Shown: positions 51,746 to 62,707, numbered from the stretch's first letter. The stretch is 64,000 nucleotides of DNA from Rhizobium sullae (GCF_900169785.1 NZ_FWER01000003.1:124001-188000), one strand, 5' to 3'. A program made the numbers and translations. The notes: generated by a model from the letters alone, not told the origin.

Positions 51746-53351
51746 GGAACGTCCCTTCCAGAACCCGCTGCGGCTTCTGCGAGAGCTTGAGACCGATCGG
51801 CGCCTCGCCGAACAAAGCGGCATCCATCACCTTCAGATTGTCGGAAACGATCAGCGGAAACTCCGACTGATCGAGAATGTGCGCCTGCAGGTCGACGCCG
51901 GGCGCGATCTCCGTCAGCACAACGCCCTCAGGCCTCAGCTTCAGCACGCACCGCTCGGTGACATAGGTGACATCCTGCCCCTGGGTCACGCCGCGCGGAC
52001 CGGAGAAGGTCACATGCTCCACCGTTTTGACGAGCTTCTTCAACTTGCCTTCCTTCTCGATCACCAGCCTGCCGTTCTCGACGCCGAGCTTTGCACCAGC
52101 ATTGAACATGCCCGAGAAGACGATCTTCTTCGCCCGCGCTGTAATATCGACGAAGCCGCCGGCGCCCGCCGTCACATGCGGACGGAAGGAGAGCTTGGAG
52201 ACGTTGACCGATCCGTCGCGGCCGATCTCAAGGAAGGATAGCAGCGAGGCGTCGAAGCCGCCGCCCTGGAAATAGGTGAACTGATAGGGCGACGGCATGA
52301 AGGCATCGGCATTCGAGGCGCAGCCGAAGGCAAAGTCGAGCAGCGGAACGCCGCCGACGGCACCCTGCTCGATCACCCATGTCACCGCCCCGTGAAGTCC
52401 TTCTTCCAAGAGAATGCGCGGCACGTTGGCCGAAATCCCAAAGCCGAGATTGACGGCACTGCCGCCCTGCAGTTCTTGCGCGACTCGGCGTGCAATCGCC
52501 TTCTGGATATTGAATTCCGGCAGGCGGAACGTATCGAGCGGCCGGAAGATTTCGCCGGAAATCGCCGGATCGTAGAGCGTCTGCGTCGTCTGCTTCTGGT
52601 CGGGATCGACCACGATGTAATCGACAAGCACGCCGGGAACACGCACGTCGTGCGGCTTCAGAGAGCCTTCCTTGGTGATCCGTTTCACCTGCGCGATCAC
52701 GATGCCGCCGTTGTTGCGAGCGGCGAGCGCCTGGTCGAGGCCGCCGAGATAGGCGCCTTCGTGTTCATAGGTGAGATTACCACGCTCATCCGCCGTCGTC
52801 GCCCGGATGATCGCCACCTGCGGTGCGATCGCCTTGAAGAACAGCCAATCCTCGCTCTCGAAGCTGATCTTCTTGACGATTGGCTCAGCGGCGGCCTTCG
52901 CATTCATGGCGCAGCCTTCGCGCGCCGGATCGACGAAGGTTTCGAGTCCCACCTTGGTCATCACCCCCGGCCGCTTGGCGGCTGCCTCGCGGTGCATGTC
53001 GAAGAGGATGCCCGAAGGCACGTTATAGGCGGCGATTTCGTCGTTGCCGATCATCTGCCAAATCAGTGGCGGCTCCGCGCTGGACGGGCCGGAGGGATAG
53101 GAGCCGCCGATGATCTTCTTCAGCAGGCCCTTCTTCGCGATGTAATCCACGCCCTTGATGCCGCTCATGTCGCCCGCCGCAATCGGGTGCAGCGTCGTCA
53201 GATCACGCGGATGGCCGGTCGCTTCGAAACGCGCGCCGATCGCCTTCAGCATCAGGTCCGGGCAGCCGAGGCCGCTGGACGACGAGACCGAGACGATTGC
53301 GCCGTCGGGGATCAGCGCTGCGGCTTCGGCGGGTGTTACGTGCTTGTCCAT
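51738..53351 (-). CDS. Acyl-CoA:acetate/3-ketoacid CoA-transferase (fused YdiF type)
   Basis: A 537-residue class I CoA-transferase with both halves on one chain. The N-terminal half starts VTPAEAAALIPDGAIVSVSS; the C-terminal half has GGSAVNLGFGISANVPRIL and the catalytic glutamate Glu328 in TWVIEQGAVGGVP, which forms the glutamyl-CoA intermediate. It would activate the acid made by the aldehyde dehydrogenase at the expense of acetyl- or succinyl-CoA, feeding the enoyl-CoA hydratase. The start is placed at 53351, one base after the Gfo/Idh/MocA stop region. Confidence 0.92.
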   Translation of the reverse strand: MDKHVTPAEAAALIPDGAIVSVSSSSGLGCPDLMLKAIGARFEATGHPRDLTTLHPIAAGDMSGIKGVDYIAKKGLLKKIIGGSYPSGPSSAEPPLIWQMIGNDEIAAYNVPSGILFDMHREAAAKRPGVMTKVGLETFVDPAREGCAMNAKAAAEPIVKKISFESEDWLFFKAIAPQVAIIRATTADERGNLTYEHEGAYLGGLDQALAARNNGGIVIAQVKRITKEGSLKPHDVRVPGVLVDYIVVDPDQKQTTQTLYDPAISGEIFRPLDTFRLPEFNIQKAIARRVAQELQGGSAVNLGFGISANVPRILLEEGLHGAVTWVIEQGAVGGVPLLDFAFGCASNADAFMPSPYQFTYFQGGGFDASLLSFLEIGRDGSVNVSKLSFRPHVTAGAGGFVDITARAKKIVFSGMFNAGAKLGVENGRLVIEKEGKLKKLVKTVEHVTFSGPRGVTQGQDVTYVTERCVLKLRPEGVVLTEIAPGVDLQAHILDQSEFPLIVSDNLKVMDAALFGEAPIGLKLSQKPQRVLEGTFHG

Positions 53352-53352
53352 G

Positions 53353-55388
<2,036 letters not shown>

Positions 55389-55418
55389 GATTGCTCCTCC
55401 AAGAATACCCAGAGTTAA

Positions 55419-55432
55419 TTGGAACGTTCCAA
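55419..55432. promoter_or_regulatory. LacI-type operator 1, TTGGAACGTTCCAA
   Basis: A perfect 14-bp palindrome with the central CG expected for LacI-family operators, 31 bases upstream of the LacI start. It probably overlaps the promoter or early transcript. Confidence 0.85.
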
Positions 55433-55480
55433 ATTTGTCAAGAAATGAATTACTTTGCAGCCATATCTTTCTCAGATCGA

Positions 55481-55496
55481 TTTGGAACGTTCTAAA
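55481..55496. promoter_or_regulatory. LacI-type operator 2, TTTGGAACGTTCTAAA
   Basis: A 16-bp near-perfect palindrome of the same family. Its centre is 63 bp from operator 1, six helical turns, which would allow one tetramer to bridge both sites. Confidence 0.8.
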
Positions 55497-55584
55497 CCGA
55501 GGTGATAAGTCCGTGTGAAAAAATATATCCTCGAACACAAAAGCGTACCGGAATTGACAAAAGTGCACTTTGCAGCCGTACTCG

Positions 55585-55666
55585 ACGGTACTAGTGAAAT
55601 GAGCGTCGCTTCTTCTTTTCCCCGAAGCGGCCTAGAACTCAGCCTCGCCCGTCGCGAGGCTTTTTT
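55585..55666 (+). ncRNA. Candidate small RNA with a C/U-rich loop and intrinsic terminator
   Basis: On the + strand, hairpin CGCTTC (55607-55612) / GAAGCG (55624-55629) exposes the loop UUCUUUUCCCC; next comes a terminator hairpin AGCCTCGC (55641-55648) / GCGAGGCT (55654-55661) with TTTTTT. A TTGACA at 55555-55560 could be the -35 element, but the -10 is poor. No reading frame ends before the terminator. C/U-rich loops able to pair with ribosome-binding sites are typical of rhizobial trans-acting sRNAs. The 5' end is a guess. Confidence 0.5.
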
Positions 55667-55698
55667 CATTTTTTGCAGCCGGAATCCCGGCAATAAAA

Positions 55699-55741
55699 AA
55701 CCGCCCTTGCCATGATCCGAGGAGAATTGGCAAAGGCGGTT
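55699..55741 (-). terminator. Terminator of the leftward gene 55780-56094
   Basis: AACCGCCCTTGCCA (55699-55712) pairs with TGGCAAAGGCGGTT (55728-55741) with one mismatch; on the minus strand the stem is followed by TTTTTTATTG. Confidence 0.75.
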
Positions 55742-55779
55742 CTTGTGCCGCCGCGTCAGGAAAGACCGGCGGATGCTAC

Positions 55780-56094
55780 TTAGCGGCGGATCAGCGGGCA
55801 GCCGCGGACATTCGCAAAGGTCATGCGGTCCCAACCGCGGCGGTCACGGCCGGCAACGACGACGCGGCGCGGCGTGACATTGACTACGCGCACGTCGCGC
55901 AGGCCGGACCAGCGAGCCGCGCGGACAGCCATGACCGGCGAGCAGCCGCGGTAGACCGGCGGCGGACGATGGTACTGGGCGTCGACGATAAAGCCGCGCT
56001 CAGCCCCTGCCGCAGCAGCGGTGGAGACGGTGGCGGGGATCGAAGCAATGGCAAGCAATGCGGCAAACGACGCTTTGGCAATGAAATTGGTCAT
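55780..56094 (-). CDS. Small secreted basic protein
   Basis: A 104-residue protein with a signal peptide (MTNFIAKASFAALLAIASIP, cleavage near AAAAGA). The mature part is arginine-rich with two Cys (YRGCSPV and VRGCPLIRR) and beta-like repeats VRVVNVTPRRVVVAGRDRR. Similar small periplasmic antifreeze-like or YARHG-type proteins are widespread in rhizobia, with no known function. The ATG at 56094 has aggga upstream. Confidence 0.7.
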   Translation of the reverse strand: MTNFIAKASFAALLAIASIPATVSTAAAAGAERGFIVDAQYHRPPPVYRGCSPVMAVRAARWSGLRDVRVVNVTPRRVVVAGRDRRGWDRMTFANVRGCPLIRR

Positions 56095-56200
56095 TGGAGA
56101 ATTCCCTCGTGTCAATGGACGCTCGAACTCCCTTTCAGGGATGATTCGACCATAGAGGGCCAAAGCTGAACGATGTTCGAATTGCGTATTCAGGCTCTGT

Positions 56201-56623
56201 TCACGCGCTGAGATGCAGCACGATTTCGCGGTGATGGGGACGGTCTCGATGCTCGAAGAGAAAGAGACCCTGCCAGGTGCCGAGCACCATCCTGCCGTTC
56301 GTAACGGGAATGCCGAACGAAACCTGTGTCAACGCCGCCTTGATATGGGCGGGCATGTCGTCCGGGCCTTCGGTCGTATGGACGATCCAGCGCATCGACG
56401 GGTCCGATGACGCTGGCACGAGCCGGCGGAAGAAGGCATTGAGGTCCGTCTGCACATCGGGGTCCGCATTTTCCTGGATCAGCAGCGAACAAGAGGTGTG
56501 GCGCACGAAGACCGTGAGCAGGCCTTCGTCCACGCCGCTTGCGCCGACGAAAGCTGCCGCCTGGTCCGTGAACTCGTAAAGACCTTGGCCGCGGGTCGGG
56601 ATGCTGATCGTCGTCTGGGGCAC
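56201..56623 (-). CDS. YjbQ/UPF0047-family protein
   Basis: A 140-residue protein (MPQTTISIPTRGQGLYEFTD...) with the UPF0047 landmarks VFVRHTSCSLLIQENADPDV (HTSC), LNAFFRRLVP, PAHIKAALTQVSFGIPVTNG and the end GTWQGLFLFEHRDRPHHREI. YjbQ proteins are reported to have weak thiamine-phosphate synthase activity. It is a housekeeping-type gene, monocistronic or co-transcribed with the DUF1428 gene 12 bases upstream. Confidence 0.92.
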   Translation of the reverse strand: MPQTTISIPTRGQGLYEFTDQAAAFVGASGVDEGLLTVFVRHTSCSLLIQENADPDVQTDLNAFFRRLVPASSDPSMRWIVHTTEGPDDMPAHIKAALTQVSFGIPVTNGRMVLGTWQGLFLFEHRDRPHHREIVLHLSA

Positions 56624-56635
56624 CGAACTCCTCTT

Positions 56636-56989
56636 TCAAAGTTCGACGAAGGTTTCAAAACCGCCGTAGATCAACCGCTTGCCATCAAAGACCGTTTTCC
56701 AATCATCGCCCTGCAGGCGTGGATCGGACATGACCTTGGCGACTATATCGTCGCGTTCTTTTCTCGATCCATAGACGATCCAGGAAAACACGACCACTTC
56801 ATCCTCCTTGGCCATCACCGCACGCGGAAACGAGGTGAGTTCTCCATAGGGCACGTCATCGGCAAGGCACTCGACATATTTCTGTGCACCATGCTCCTTC
56901 CAGATCGAGCCGGCTAAATTCGACAGTTTCTTGTAAGCCTCGATATTGGCTTTCGGAACAGCCACCAGGAATCCGTCGATGTAAGGCAT
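56636..56989 (-). CDS. DUF1428 family protein
   Basis: A 117-residue protein matching the DUF1428 (YbaA-like, dimeric ferredoxin-like fold) pattern: MPYIDGFLVAVPKANIEAYK, IWKEHGAQKYVECLADDVPY and VFSWIVYGSRKERDDIVAKV, ending in KRLIYGGFETFVEL. Family function is unknown; members often occur as stress-related genes. It is 12 bases upstream of yjbQ on the same strand, so co-transcription is likely. Confidence 0.9.
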   Translation of the reverse strand: MPYIDGFLVAVPKANIEAYKKLSNLAGSIWKEHGAQKYVECLADDVPYGELTSFPRAVMAKEDEVVVFSWIVYGSRKERDDIVAKVMSDPRLQGDDWKTVFDGKRLIYGGFETFVEL

Positions 56990-57380
56990 TGTCGTTCTCC
57001 TATCTTCTGTTGACGATCATAGGACGAATAGCGGACGCAAAGGCCGACAGTCTCGATGAGAAAATATGCGTGATCCGACTATGTTCCAGTCCTGCAGCGT
57101 CCCGGTCTTGGCGAGATCAGGGAAAAGACCCGTCCCCCGTCTGAAGGATCCGCTTGCTGACCGTGGCGAATGCGCAGGCGCAATTTTGCGACTAATGGAA
57201 CGATTGTTCCGATCGCGACAACGCGCTCAAATGCTCATTGAAAGAAAGCGTCAATGCGCCATTTTCTGGCGTAAACGGAATGGTGCATGGCAACTGAAAA
57301 CATGCTCAATAGGCGTGCTGGCGGACGCGGTGCCGCGGCACCCGGGTTCACGTTACACCGCGACCAGAGGGAACAAGAAA
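56990..57380. promoter_or_regulatory. Upstream region of the betaine ABC operon
   Basis: A 391-base divergent gap that must hold the promoter of the substrate-binding protein gene and of the DUF1428 gene. An open frame runs through it into the binding protein, but it has no coding character and the signal peptide starts at 57381. No clear operator was picked out. Confidence 0.4.
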
Positions 57381-58379
57381 ATGAAAGCACTTTTGGCCTC
57401 AACCGTCCTTGCTGCCGGCCTGTTCGGCCTTGGGGGCGTGGCTTCGGCCGCCGAATGCGGAAATGTGACCATCGCAAGCATGAACTGGCAATCCGCCGAA
57501 GTTGCCGCAAACCTCGACAAGATCATCCTCGAGGAAGGCTATGGATGCACCGCCGAGATCGTCAGCGGCGATACGGTACCGACGCTCACCTCCATGGCTG
57601 AAAAGGGTGAGCCGGACATCGCGCCGGAAGCCTGGGTCAGCCTTCAGCCGGAACTCGTGAAACGCGGCCTCGAAGGCGGCAAGGTGGTCGCTGCCGCGAA
57701 GATCCTTTCGGACGGCGCGATCCAGGGCTGGTGGATCCCCAAGTACATCGCTGAAGCGCATCCCGACATCAAGACGATCCCTGATCTCTTCAAGCATCCC
57801 GAACTCTTCCCCGCCCCGGAAGACAAGAGCAAGGGCGCCGTCTTCAATGGCCCGCAAGGCTGGGGCGGAACGGTCGTGACCTCGCAGCTCTTCAAGGCCT
57901 ATGGCGGCGACAAGGCCGGGTTCACGCTGGTGGATACAGGCTCGGCAGCCGGCCTCGACGGCTCGATCGCCAAGGCCTACGAAGGCAAGCAGCCCTGGGT
58001 CGGCTACTACTGGGCCCCGACTTCCCTGCTCGGCAAATATGAAATGGTAAAGCTCGGCTACGGCGTTGAATATGATGCGGCGGAATGGAAGCGCTGTACC
58101 TCAGTTGCCGATTGCGCCGACCCGAAGCCGAACGCCTGGCCGGCTGACGACGTTCAGACGCTTGTGAGCAAGACATTCGCCGATCGCGCCGGTCCTGCCA
58201 TGGATTATCTCAACAAGCGCGCCTGGACGAACGATACCGTCAACAAGCTGATCGCCTGGATGACCGACAACCAGGCCACCGGCGAAGATGGCGCCAAGCA
58301 CTTCCTCAAGGAAAATGAAGCCCTGTGGAAGGAATGGGTCTCTCCGGAGGTCGCCGAGAAGATCAAGGCTTCCCTCTGA
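57381..58379 (+). CDS. Glycine betaine/proline-type ABC transporter substrate-binding protein
   Basis: A 332-residue OpuAC/ProX-type binding protein. The signal peptide MKALLASTVLAAGLFGLGGV ends at ASAAEC. The mature domain has IASMNWQSAEVAANLDKIIL, TVPTLTSMAEKGEPDIAPEA, and Trp/Tyr-rich stretches (GYYWAPTSL; GWWIPKYI) of the kind that cage quaternary amines by cation-pi contacts. In the periplasm it would deliver a betaine, proline or related compound to the permease encoded 120 bases downstream. Exact ligand unknown; choline-specific ChoX looks different. Confidence 0.9.
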   Translation: MKALLASTVLAAGLFGLGGVASAAECGNVTIASMNWQSAEVAANLDKIILEEGYGCTAEIVSGDTVPTLTSMAEKGEPDIAPEAWVSLQPELVKRGLEGGKVVAAAKILSDGAIQGWWIPKYIAEAHPDIKTIPDLFKHPELFPAPEDKSKGAVFNGPQGWGGTVVTSQLFKAYGGDKAGFTLVDTGSAAGLDGSIAKAYEGKQPWVGYYWAPTSLLGKYEMVKLGYGVEYDAAEWKRCTSVADCADPKPNAWPADDVQTLVSKTFADRAGPAMDYLNKRAWTNDTVNKLIAWMTDNQATGEDGAKHFLKENEALWKEWVSPEVAEKIKASL

Positions 58380-58399
58380 TCCCCGATGATCCGCAAGCA

Positions 58400-58427
58400 G
58401 GCGGTGCCTTGACAGCACGGCACCGCC
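58400..58427 (+). other. Intercistronic hairpin between binding-protein and permease genes
   Basis: GGCGGTGCC (58400-58408) pairs with GGCACCGCC (58419-58427). Stable hairpins in this position often let the binding protein be made in excess over the membrane subunits by partial termination or mRNA protection. Confidence 0.7.
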
Positions 58428-58498
58428 CGCCCGATCTTTTCAAGCGACGGCCATAAGAAGAACAGGCCCGCCGCCGCTTTAGCCATGGGGAACGAGAC

Positions 58499-59386
58499 AT
58501 GGACTGGCTCTGGAAATTTCCAACAATGGATGCCGATACGCTGCGTATCTTGAAAAAGAACGTGGACGAAGGCTTTCGCGCTTTTACCCGCGCTTACGGC
58601 GACAGCATCGAAGGGCTGTTCAGCCCGCTGCAAAGCTTTCTGATCTGGGCTGAAAGGCTGCTCACCGGCGCGCCATGGCCGCTGGTGATCCTAATCGTCG
58701 CCGGCATTGCCTGGCTTGGGAGCCGCAATTGGAAGATCGTCATCGGCTGCGCCGCGACGCTTCTCCTGATCGGCTGGTTCGACATGTGGGAAGACACGAT
58801 GAAGACCGTTTCGATGATCTTCGTCTGCACTGTGATTTCAATCGCGATCGGCATTCCGATCGGCATCGGCATGTCGCGTTCCAACCGGCTCCAGAACGCC
58901 GTCAATCCGGTGCTCGACGTCATGCAGACCATGCCGAGCTTCGTCTATCTGATCCCCGTCGTCATGCTGCTCGGCATCGGCCGCGTGCCTGGGGTGATCG
59001 CCGTCGTTATTTACGCCTTGCCGCCGATGATACGCCTCACCAATCTCGGCATCCGCATGGTCGACAAGGACGTTCTCGAAGCGGCCGACGCCTTCGGCTC
59101 ATCGAGCTGGCAGAAACTGCGCAACGTCCAGCTGCCGCTTGCCCTGCCGACCATCATGGCCGGCATCAACCAGACAATCATGATGGCGCTCGCCATGGTG
59201 GTCATCGCCTCGATGATCGGCGTCCAGGGCCTTGGACAGCCAGTCCTCAAGGCCATCGCCAACCAGTACTTCACCCTCGGCGTCTTCAACGGTCTCGCCA
59301 TCGTCGGCATCGCCATCATCTTCGACCGCATCAGCCAGGCCTATGGCCTCAGGCTGCAGAAGCACCGGGAAATCGTGCATGGCTAG
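58499..59386 (+). CDS. Quaternary-amine ABC transporter permease (ProW-like)
   Basis: A 295-residue inner-membrane permease with about seven hydrophobic segments from residue 62 on. The coupling motif EAADAFGSSSWQKLRNVQLP LALP (about 197-220) with EAA...G...P is the binding-protein-dependent permease signature; VMQTMPSFVYLIPVVMLLGI is a typical ProW stretch. The N-terminal 60 residues are cytosolic. Its stop overlaps the ATPase gene by 8 bases. Confidence 0.93.
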   Translation: MDWLWKFPTMDADTLRILKKNVDEGFRAFTRAYGDSIEGLFSPLQSFLIWAERLLTGAPWPLVILIVAGIAWLGSRNWKIVIGCAATLLLIGWFDMWEDTMKTVSMIFVCTVISIAIGIPIGIGMSRSNRLQNAVNPVLDVMQTMPSFVYLIPVVMLLGIGRVPGVIAVVIYALPPMIRLTNLGIRMVDKDVLEAADAFGSSSWQKLRNVQLPLALPTIMAGINQTIMMALAMVVIASMIGVQGLGQPVLKAIANQYFTLGVFNGLAIVGIAIIFDRISQAYGLRLQKHREIVHG

Positions 59387-60410
59387 CCAATCGATCGAAA
59401 TACGCAATCTCTACAAGATCTTCGGTCCGCGTGGCGACGATTTCATCCAGGCGGTCACCAAGGGCATGTCGAAAACCGAGCTCAACAAGAAGCACGGGCA
59501 CGTCCTCGGCCTCAAGGATATCAACATCTCGATCCCCGGCGGCAGCATCACCGTCATTATGGGGCTTTCCGGCTCCGGCAAGTCGACACTGATCCGCCAC
59601 ATCAACCGCCTGATCGACCCGACGGCCGGCGAAGTGCTCTATGGCGATACCGACATCTGCAAGATGGGCGAAGAGGAACTCCGCGAATTCCGCCGCCGCA
59701 GAACGGCGATGGTGTTCCAGAAGTTCGGCCTGCTGCCGCATCGCAACGTGCTGCAGAACACCGTCTACGGGCTAGAAATCCAGGGCGTCCCGAAGGCAGA
59801 ACGCGAAGAGCGCGCCAATGTCTGGATCAAGCGCGTCGGCCTCGATGGCTTTGCCGGACATTACCCGAACCAGCTTTCGGGCGGCATGCAGCAGCGTGTC
59901 GGCCTGGCCCGCGCGCTCACCAACGACGCGGAGATCCTGCTGATGGACGAGGCCTTTTCCGCCCTCGACCCGCTGATCCGCGTCGATATGCAGGGCGTTC
60001 TGCTCGACCTGCAGAAGGAGTTGAAGAAGACGGTGGTCTTCATCACCCATGATCTCGATGAAGCATTGCGGCTTGGCGACAAGGTCGCCATTCTGCGCGA
60101 TGGCGAGGTCATCCAGCAGGGAAGTGCGGCCGACATCGTGCTCAATCCCGCGGACGGCTACATCGAGGCCTTCGTCAAGGAAGTGAACCGCAGCCGCGTC
60201 ATCCGGATCGAGGCGCTGATGGAACCGCTCAGCAATCCTGCAAGCGACACGGTGATCCGCATCCCCGGCCAATCGACGGTAGAGGAAGGAATGCGGATGA
60301 TGACCGAAAGCAATGTCACCCACGCGACCGTCACCGGCGCCGACGGGCGGCCAGCCGGCCGCGTCTCGCTGGAAGGTCTCGTGCGCTGTCTTGTTGGGAC
60401 GGAACGCTAG
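59379..60410 (+). CDS. Quaternary-amine ABC transporter ATPase (ProV/OpuAA-like, with CBS end)
   Basis: A 343-residue ATPase: Walker A GLSGSGKST (about 63-71), Q-loop FQKFGLLPH, ABC signature LSGGMQQRVGLARAL, Walker B ILLMDEAFSALDP and H-loop FITHDLDEAL. The N-terminal insertion KIFGPRGDDFIQAVTKGMSK is specific to ProV-type ATPases, and the last ~70 residues form a partial CBS-like domain (VEEGMRMMTESNVTHATVTG), in ProV/OpuAA an osmotic sensor. It powers uptake by the neighbouring permease and binding protein. It ends by overlapping the convergent DUF427 gene by 4 bases. Confidence 0.94.
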   Translation: MASQSIEIRNLYKIFGPRGDDFIQAVTKGMSKTELNKKHGHVLGLKDINISIPGGSITVIMGLSGSGKSTLIRHINRLIDPTAGEVLYGDTDICKMGEEELREFRRRRTAMVFQKFGLLPHRNVLQNTVYGLEIQGVPKAEREERANVWIKRVGLDGFAGHYPNQLSGGMQQRVGLARALTNDAEILLMDEAFSALDPLIRVDMQGVLLDLQKELKKTVVFITHDLDEALRLGDKVAILRDGEVIQQGSAADIVLNPADGYIEAFVKEVNRSRVIRIEALMEPLSNPASDTVIRIPGQSTVEEGMRMMTESNVTHATVTGADGRPAGRVSLEGLVRCLVGTER

Positions 60411-60805
60411 AACTCGCCGGCCTCGGGCGCCTGCAGTTCCTCGATCGAATCCACGCGGTCCGGATAAAACGCCATGCGGTCCTTGATTTCACGCACCGCA
60501 TCGTGCGGTTTTTCATAGGTCCAGATGGCGTTCTTCGAGCGCTCGCCGCCGGGCGTGATGCTGTAATAGGAGGCGTCGCCCTTGTACGGGCAATGCGTCG
60601 AATGATCGGTGCGTGCAAGCAGCGACATGTCGACGTCCTTACGCGGAATATACTGCACCGGCGGATAGGAGGCTTCGCGCAATGTCAGCGCATCGCGCGT
60701 ATCGGCAATGACGCGTCCGCCGAGCCTGACGACGACGCGCGCGGGATTGTGGTCTATGGTGATCGGATGATCAGGCCCGGGAATCTTGATCGGCTTGTCT
60801 GACAT
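60407..60805 (-). CDS. DUF427 domain protein
   Basis: A 132-residue protein fitting DUF427: PGPDHPITIDHNPARVVVRL, ADTRDALTLREASYPPVQYI PRKDVDM, and the strongly conserved HCPYKGDASYYSI and WTYEKPHDAVREIKDRMAFYPDRVD. Family members are small beta proteins of unknown function. It is convergent with the ABC ATPase gene (4-base overlap). Confidence 0.93.
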   Translation of the reverse strand: MSDKPIKIPGPDHPITIDHNPARVVVRLGGRVIADTRDALTLREASYPPVQYIPRKDVDMSLLARTDHSTHCPYKGDASYYSITPGGERSKNAIWTYEKPHDAVREIKDRMAFYPDRVDSIEELQAPEAGEF

Positions 60806-60874
60806 GGGGTTCGCCTTCGAAAGATTGCACCGTCCTTAGATAGGGTCGTGTCTGGCGCTTCCCAAGGGGCGCCG

Positions 60875-61765
60875 TCACGCGCGCCGCACCCGGACAAGTG
60901 CGGAAAACCCGAGCCCCAGGATTGCGGCAAGCACGCAGGCGACGCCGAAAATCTGATGGAGGCCGACCGGTTCGCCGAGCAGCACGAAAGCGAGGATGAC
61001 GGCTGAGACCGGGGCGATCGCCGTAAACAGCGAAGCCTCGCTGCCGCTGACGCGCTCGGCGCCTGCGTACCATAAAATGAAGCCGCCGACAGTCGGCACC
61101 AGCGCATAGTAGAGAACGGCCGAAAGCGCCGCTGCGGAAAACCCGCTTGCGGCATGGTTTTCGAAGAGAGCCGGAATACCGGCAACGAGGAAACCGATGC
61201 CGGTCATCAGCGATGACTGCGTGAGCGGCGGGATTTCGGTCCGCATGCGCTTGTTGAGAAGGATGAACAACCCTTCGCAGACGACGGCGCCGAGGATCAG
61301 CGCATTGCCTGCCAGCGAGCCGCCTGCGGATGCACCCGGCGTCACCGCGATCGAGAATACGCCGAAAGCGGCGAGCGCGATGGCAACCAGCAGGAAGCGA
61401 TGCGGCCTTTCGCCGAGAATGAGGATCGAGATCACCGCCGAGACGACCGGCAGCGTGCCAATGATGACGCCGGCATTTGCCGCCGACGTCAACTGCAGAC
61501 CCGAGATCAGCAGCGTCGTATAGCCGACGCTGCCCGCCCCTGCCTGCGTCACGAGGATAAGCCAGTCGTGGCGCGACACCCTCGGCAGCCGCGATCGAGT
61601 GAGATGCATCAAAATCAGGAAAAAGGGGAAGGCTGCGGCGAAACGCAGCGCCGTCGCCGTGAACGGCGCAAGGCCGGACGCGATGATCTTGCTGGCGATC
61701 ACCGTGCTGCCGACGGTGATCATCGCCAGCGTCAGATAGATGTAGCCCTGAAATGCTCTTGTCAT
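60875..61765 (-). CDS. EamA/DMT-family exporter
   Basis: A 296-residue inner-membrane protein with ten hydrophobic segments in two EamA repeats: the first ends at VISILILGERPHRFLL and the second at VILAFVLLGEPVGLHQIFGV, where the conserved GE motif sits before each repeat's last helix. DMT exporters pump out amino acids, sugars or drugs. The ATG at 61765 follows ggagg. The AraC gene immediately upstream on the same strand (71 bases) is its probable regulator. Confidence 0.92.
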   Translation of the reverse strand: MTRAFQGYIYLTLAMITVGSTVIASKIIASGLAPFTATALRFAAAFPFFLILMHLTRSRLPRVSRHDWLILVTQAGAGSVGYTTLLISGLQLTSAANAGVIIGTLPVVSAVISILILGERPHRFLLVAIALAAFGVFSIAVTPGASAGGSLAGNALILGAVVCEGLFILLNKRMRTEIPPLTQSSLMTGIGFLVAGIPALFENHAASGFSAAALSAVLYYALVPTVGGFILWYAGAERVSGSEASLFTAIAPVSAVILAFVLLGEPVGLHQIFGVACVLAAILGLGFSALVRVRRA

Positions 61766-61836
61766 GGGATCCTCCGTTTCGATGAACGGAGAGAACCGCA
61801 AAGACGGCGAAGCTTCTTGAACGAAATTGCAGTTCG

Positions 61837-62643
61837 TCAGGCAAGCGCCCTGGCATAGACACGCGGCGACAGGCCGTATTTGGCGGTGAAGACACGTGTC
61901 ATGTGACTCTGGTCGGCAAAGCCGCTGGCAAAGGCTGCCTCGGCAAGCGGCATGCCGGAAGCGATCAGACGGCGCGCCATGTGAATGCGGGCCTGGACGA
62001 GATAGGCATGCGGCGTCATGCCGGTCGCCTTTGCGAAACCGCGCAGCACCTGAAACCGGCTGAGGCCGCTTTCTCGCGCAAGATCGGCGAGCGAGACGTT
62101 GGCGAGAGGATCATCGTCGATCAGGCTTTGCGCCTTGTGGATCGCGGCCGGCGCCATGCGCGCCACTTCCGGCATCGGCTGTTCGCGCATCACATCCGCA
62201 ACAACGCCAAGGAGCAGTTCTTCGCGTGCAAGGTCATCCTGCGTGGAGCCGCTGGTGATTGCGGCAAAGAGGCTTGCGAAACGCGCTGTAAGGGTGGCAT
62301 TTTGAATAACGGGGCGCGGAATTTCCGAGCGCATCGCCCTGCCCTCGCCAGCGTCCTGCATGAGATCGCTGATGATCGTCGGATCAAAATAAAGGATGCT
62401 CCACGACCGACCCTCCCCGATCGGCGCGCCGTCATGGACCTCGTTCGGATTGACGGTGATGAGGTCACCTGCTTCCGCCTCGACCATGCCGCGCCCGCTC
62501 AGCGACTTCTGCGCGCCGGAGATAATCAGGCCGATGCCGAATTGTTCATGCGTATGCCGCGCGAAACTGTGGCGCGTTTCCGCCTCCACCGCCTCCACCC
62601 CGGCAATCGCCGAACGGCGCATCGTGAACTGACTTTTGGCCAC
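61837..62643 (-). CDS. AraC-family transcriptional regulator
   Basis: A 268-residue regulator. The N-terminal AraC-type cupin (about 25-100; HSFARHTHEQFGIGLIISGA, AGDLITVNPNEVHDGAPI) binds an effector; the C-terminal double HTH (about 170-265) has VSLADLARESGLSRFQVLRG and ASGFADQSHMTRVFTAKYGL SPRVYA. It starts with GTG at 62643 after gaaggag. The linked EamA exporter gene suggests ligand-induced efflux, a common pair in rhizobia. Confidence 0.93.
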   Translation of the reverse strand: MAKSQFTMRRSAIAGVEAVEAETRHSFARHTHEQFGIGLIISGAQKSLSGRGMVEAEAGDLITVNPNEVHDGAPIGEGRSWSILYFDPTIISDLMQDAGEGRAMRSEIPRPVIQNATLTARFASLFAAITSGSTQDDLAREELLLGVVADVMREQPMPEVARMAPAAIHKAQSLIDDDPLANVSLADLARESGLSRFQVLRGFAKATGMTPHAYLVQARIHMARRLIASGMPLAEAAFASGFADQSHMTRVFTAKYGLSPRVYARALA

Positions 62644-62707
62644 GCAGCGTCTCCTTCCGGCCGGACTCTGCCAGCGGCAGGCGAAGCACGCAACATCTTT
62701 ACCGAGA

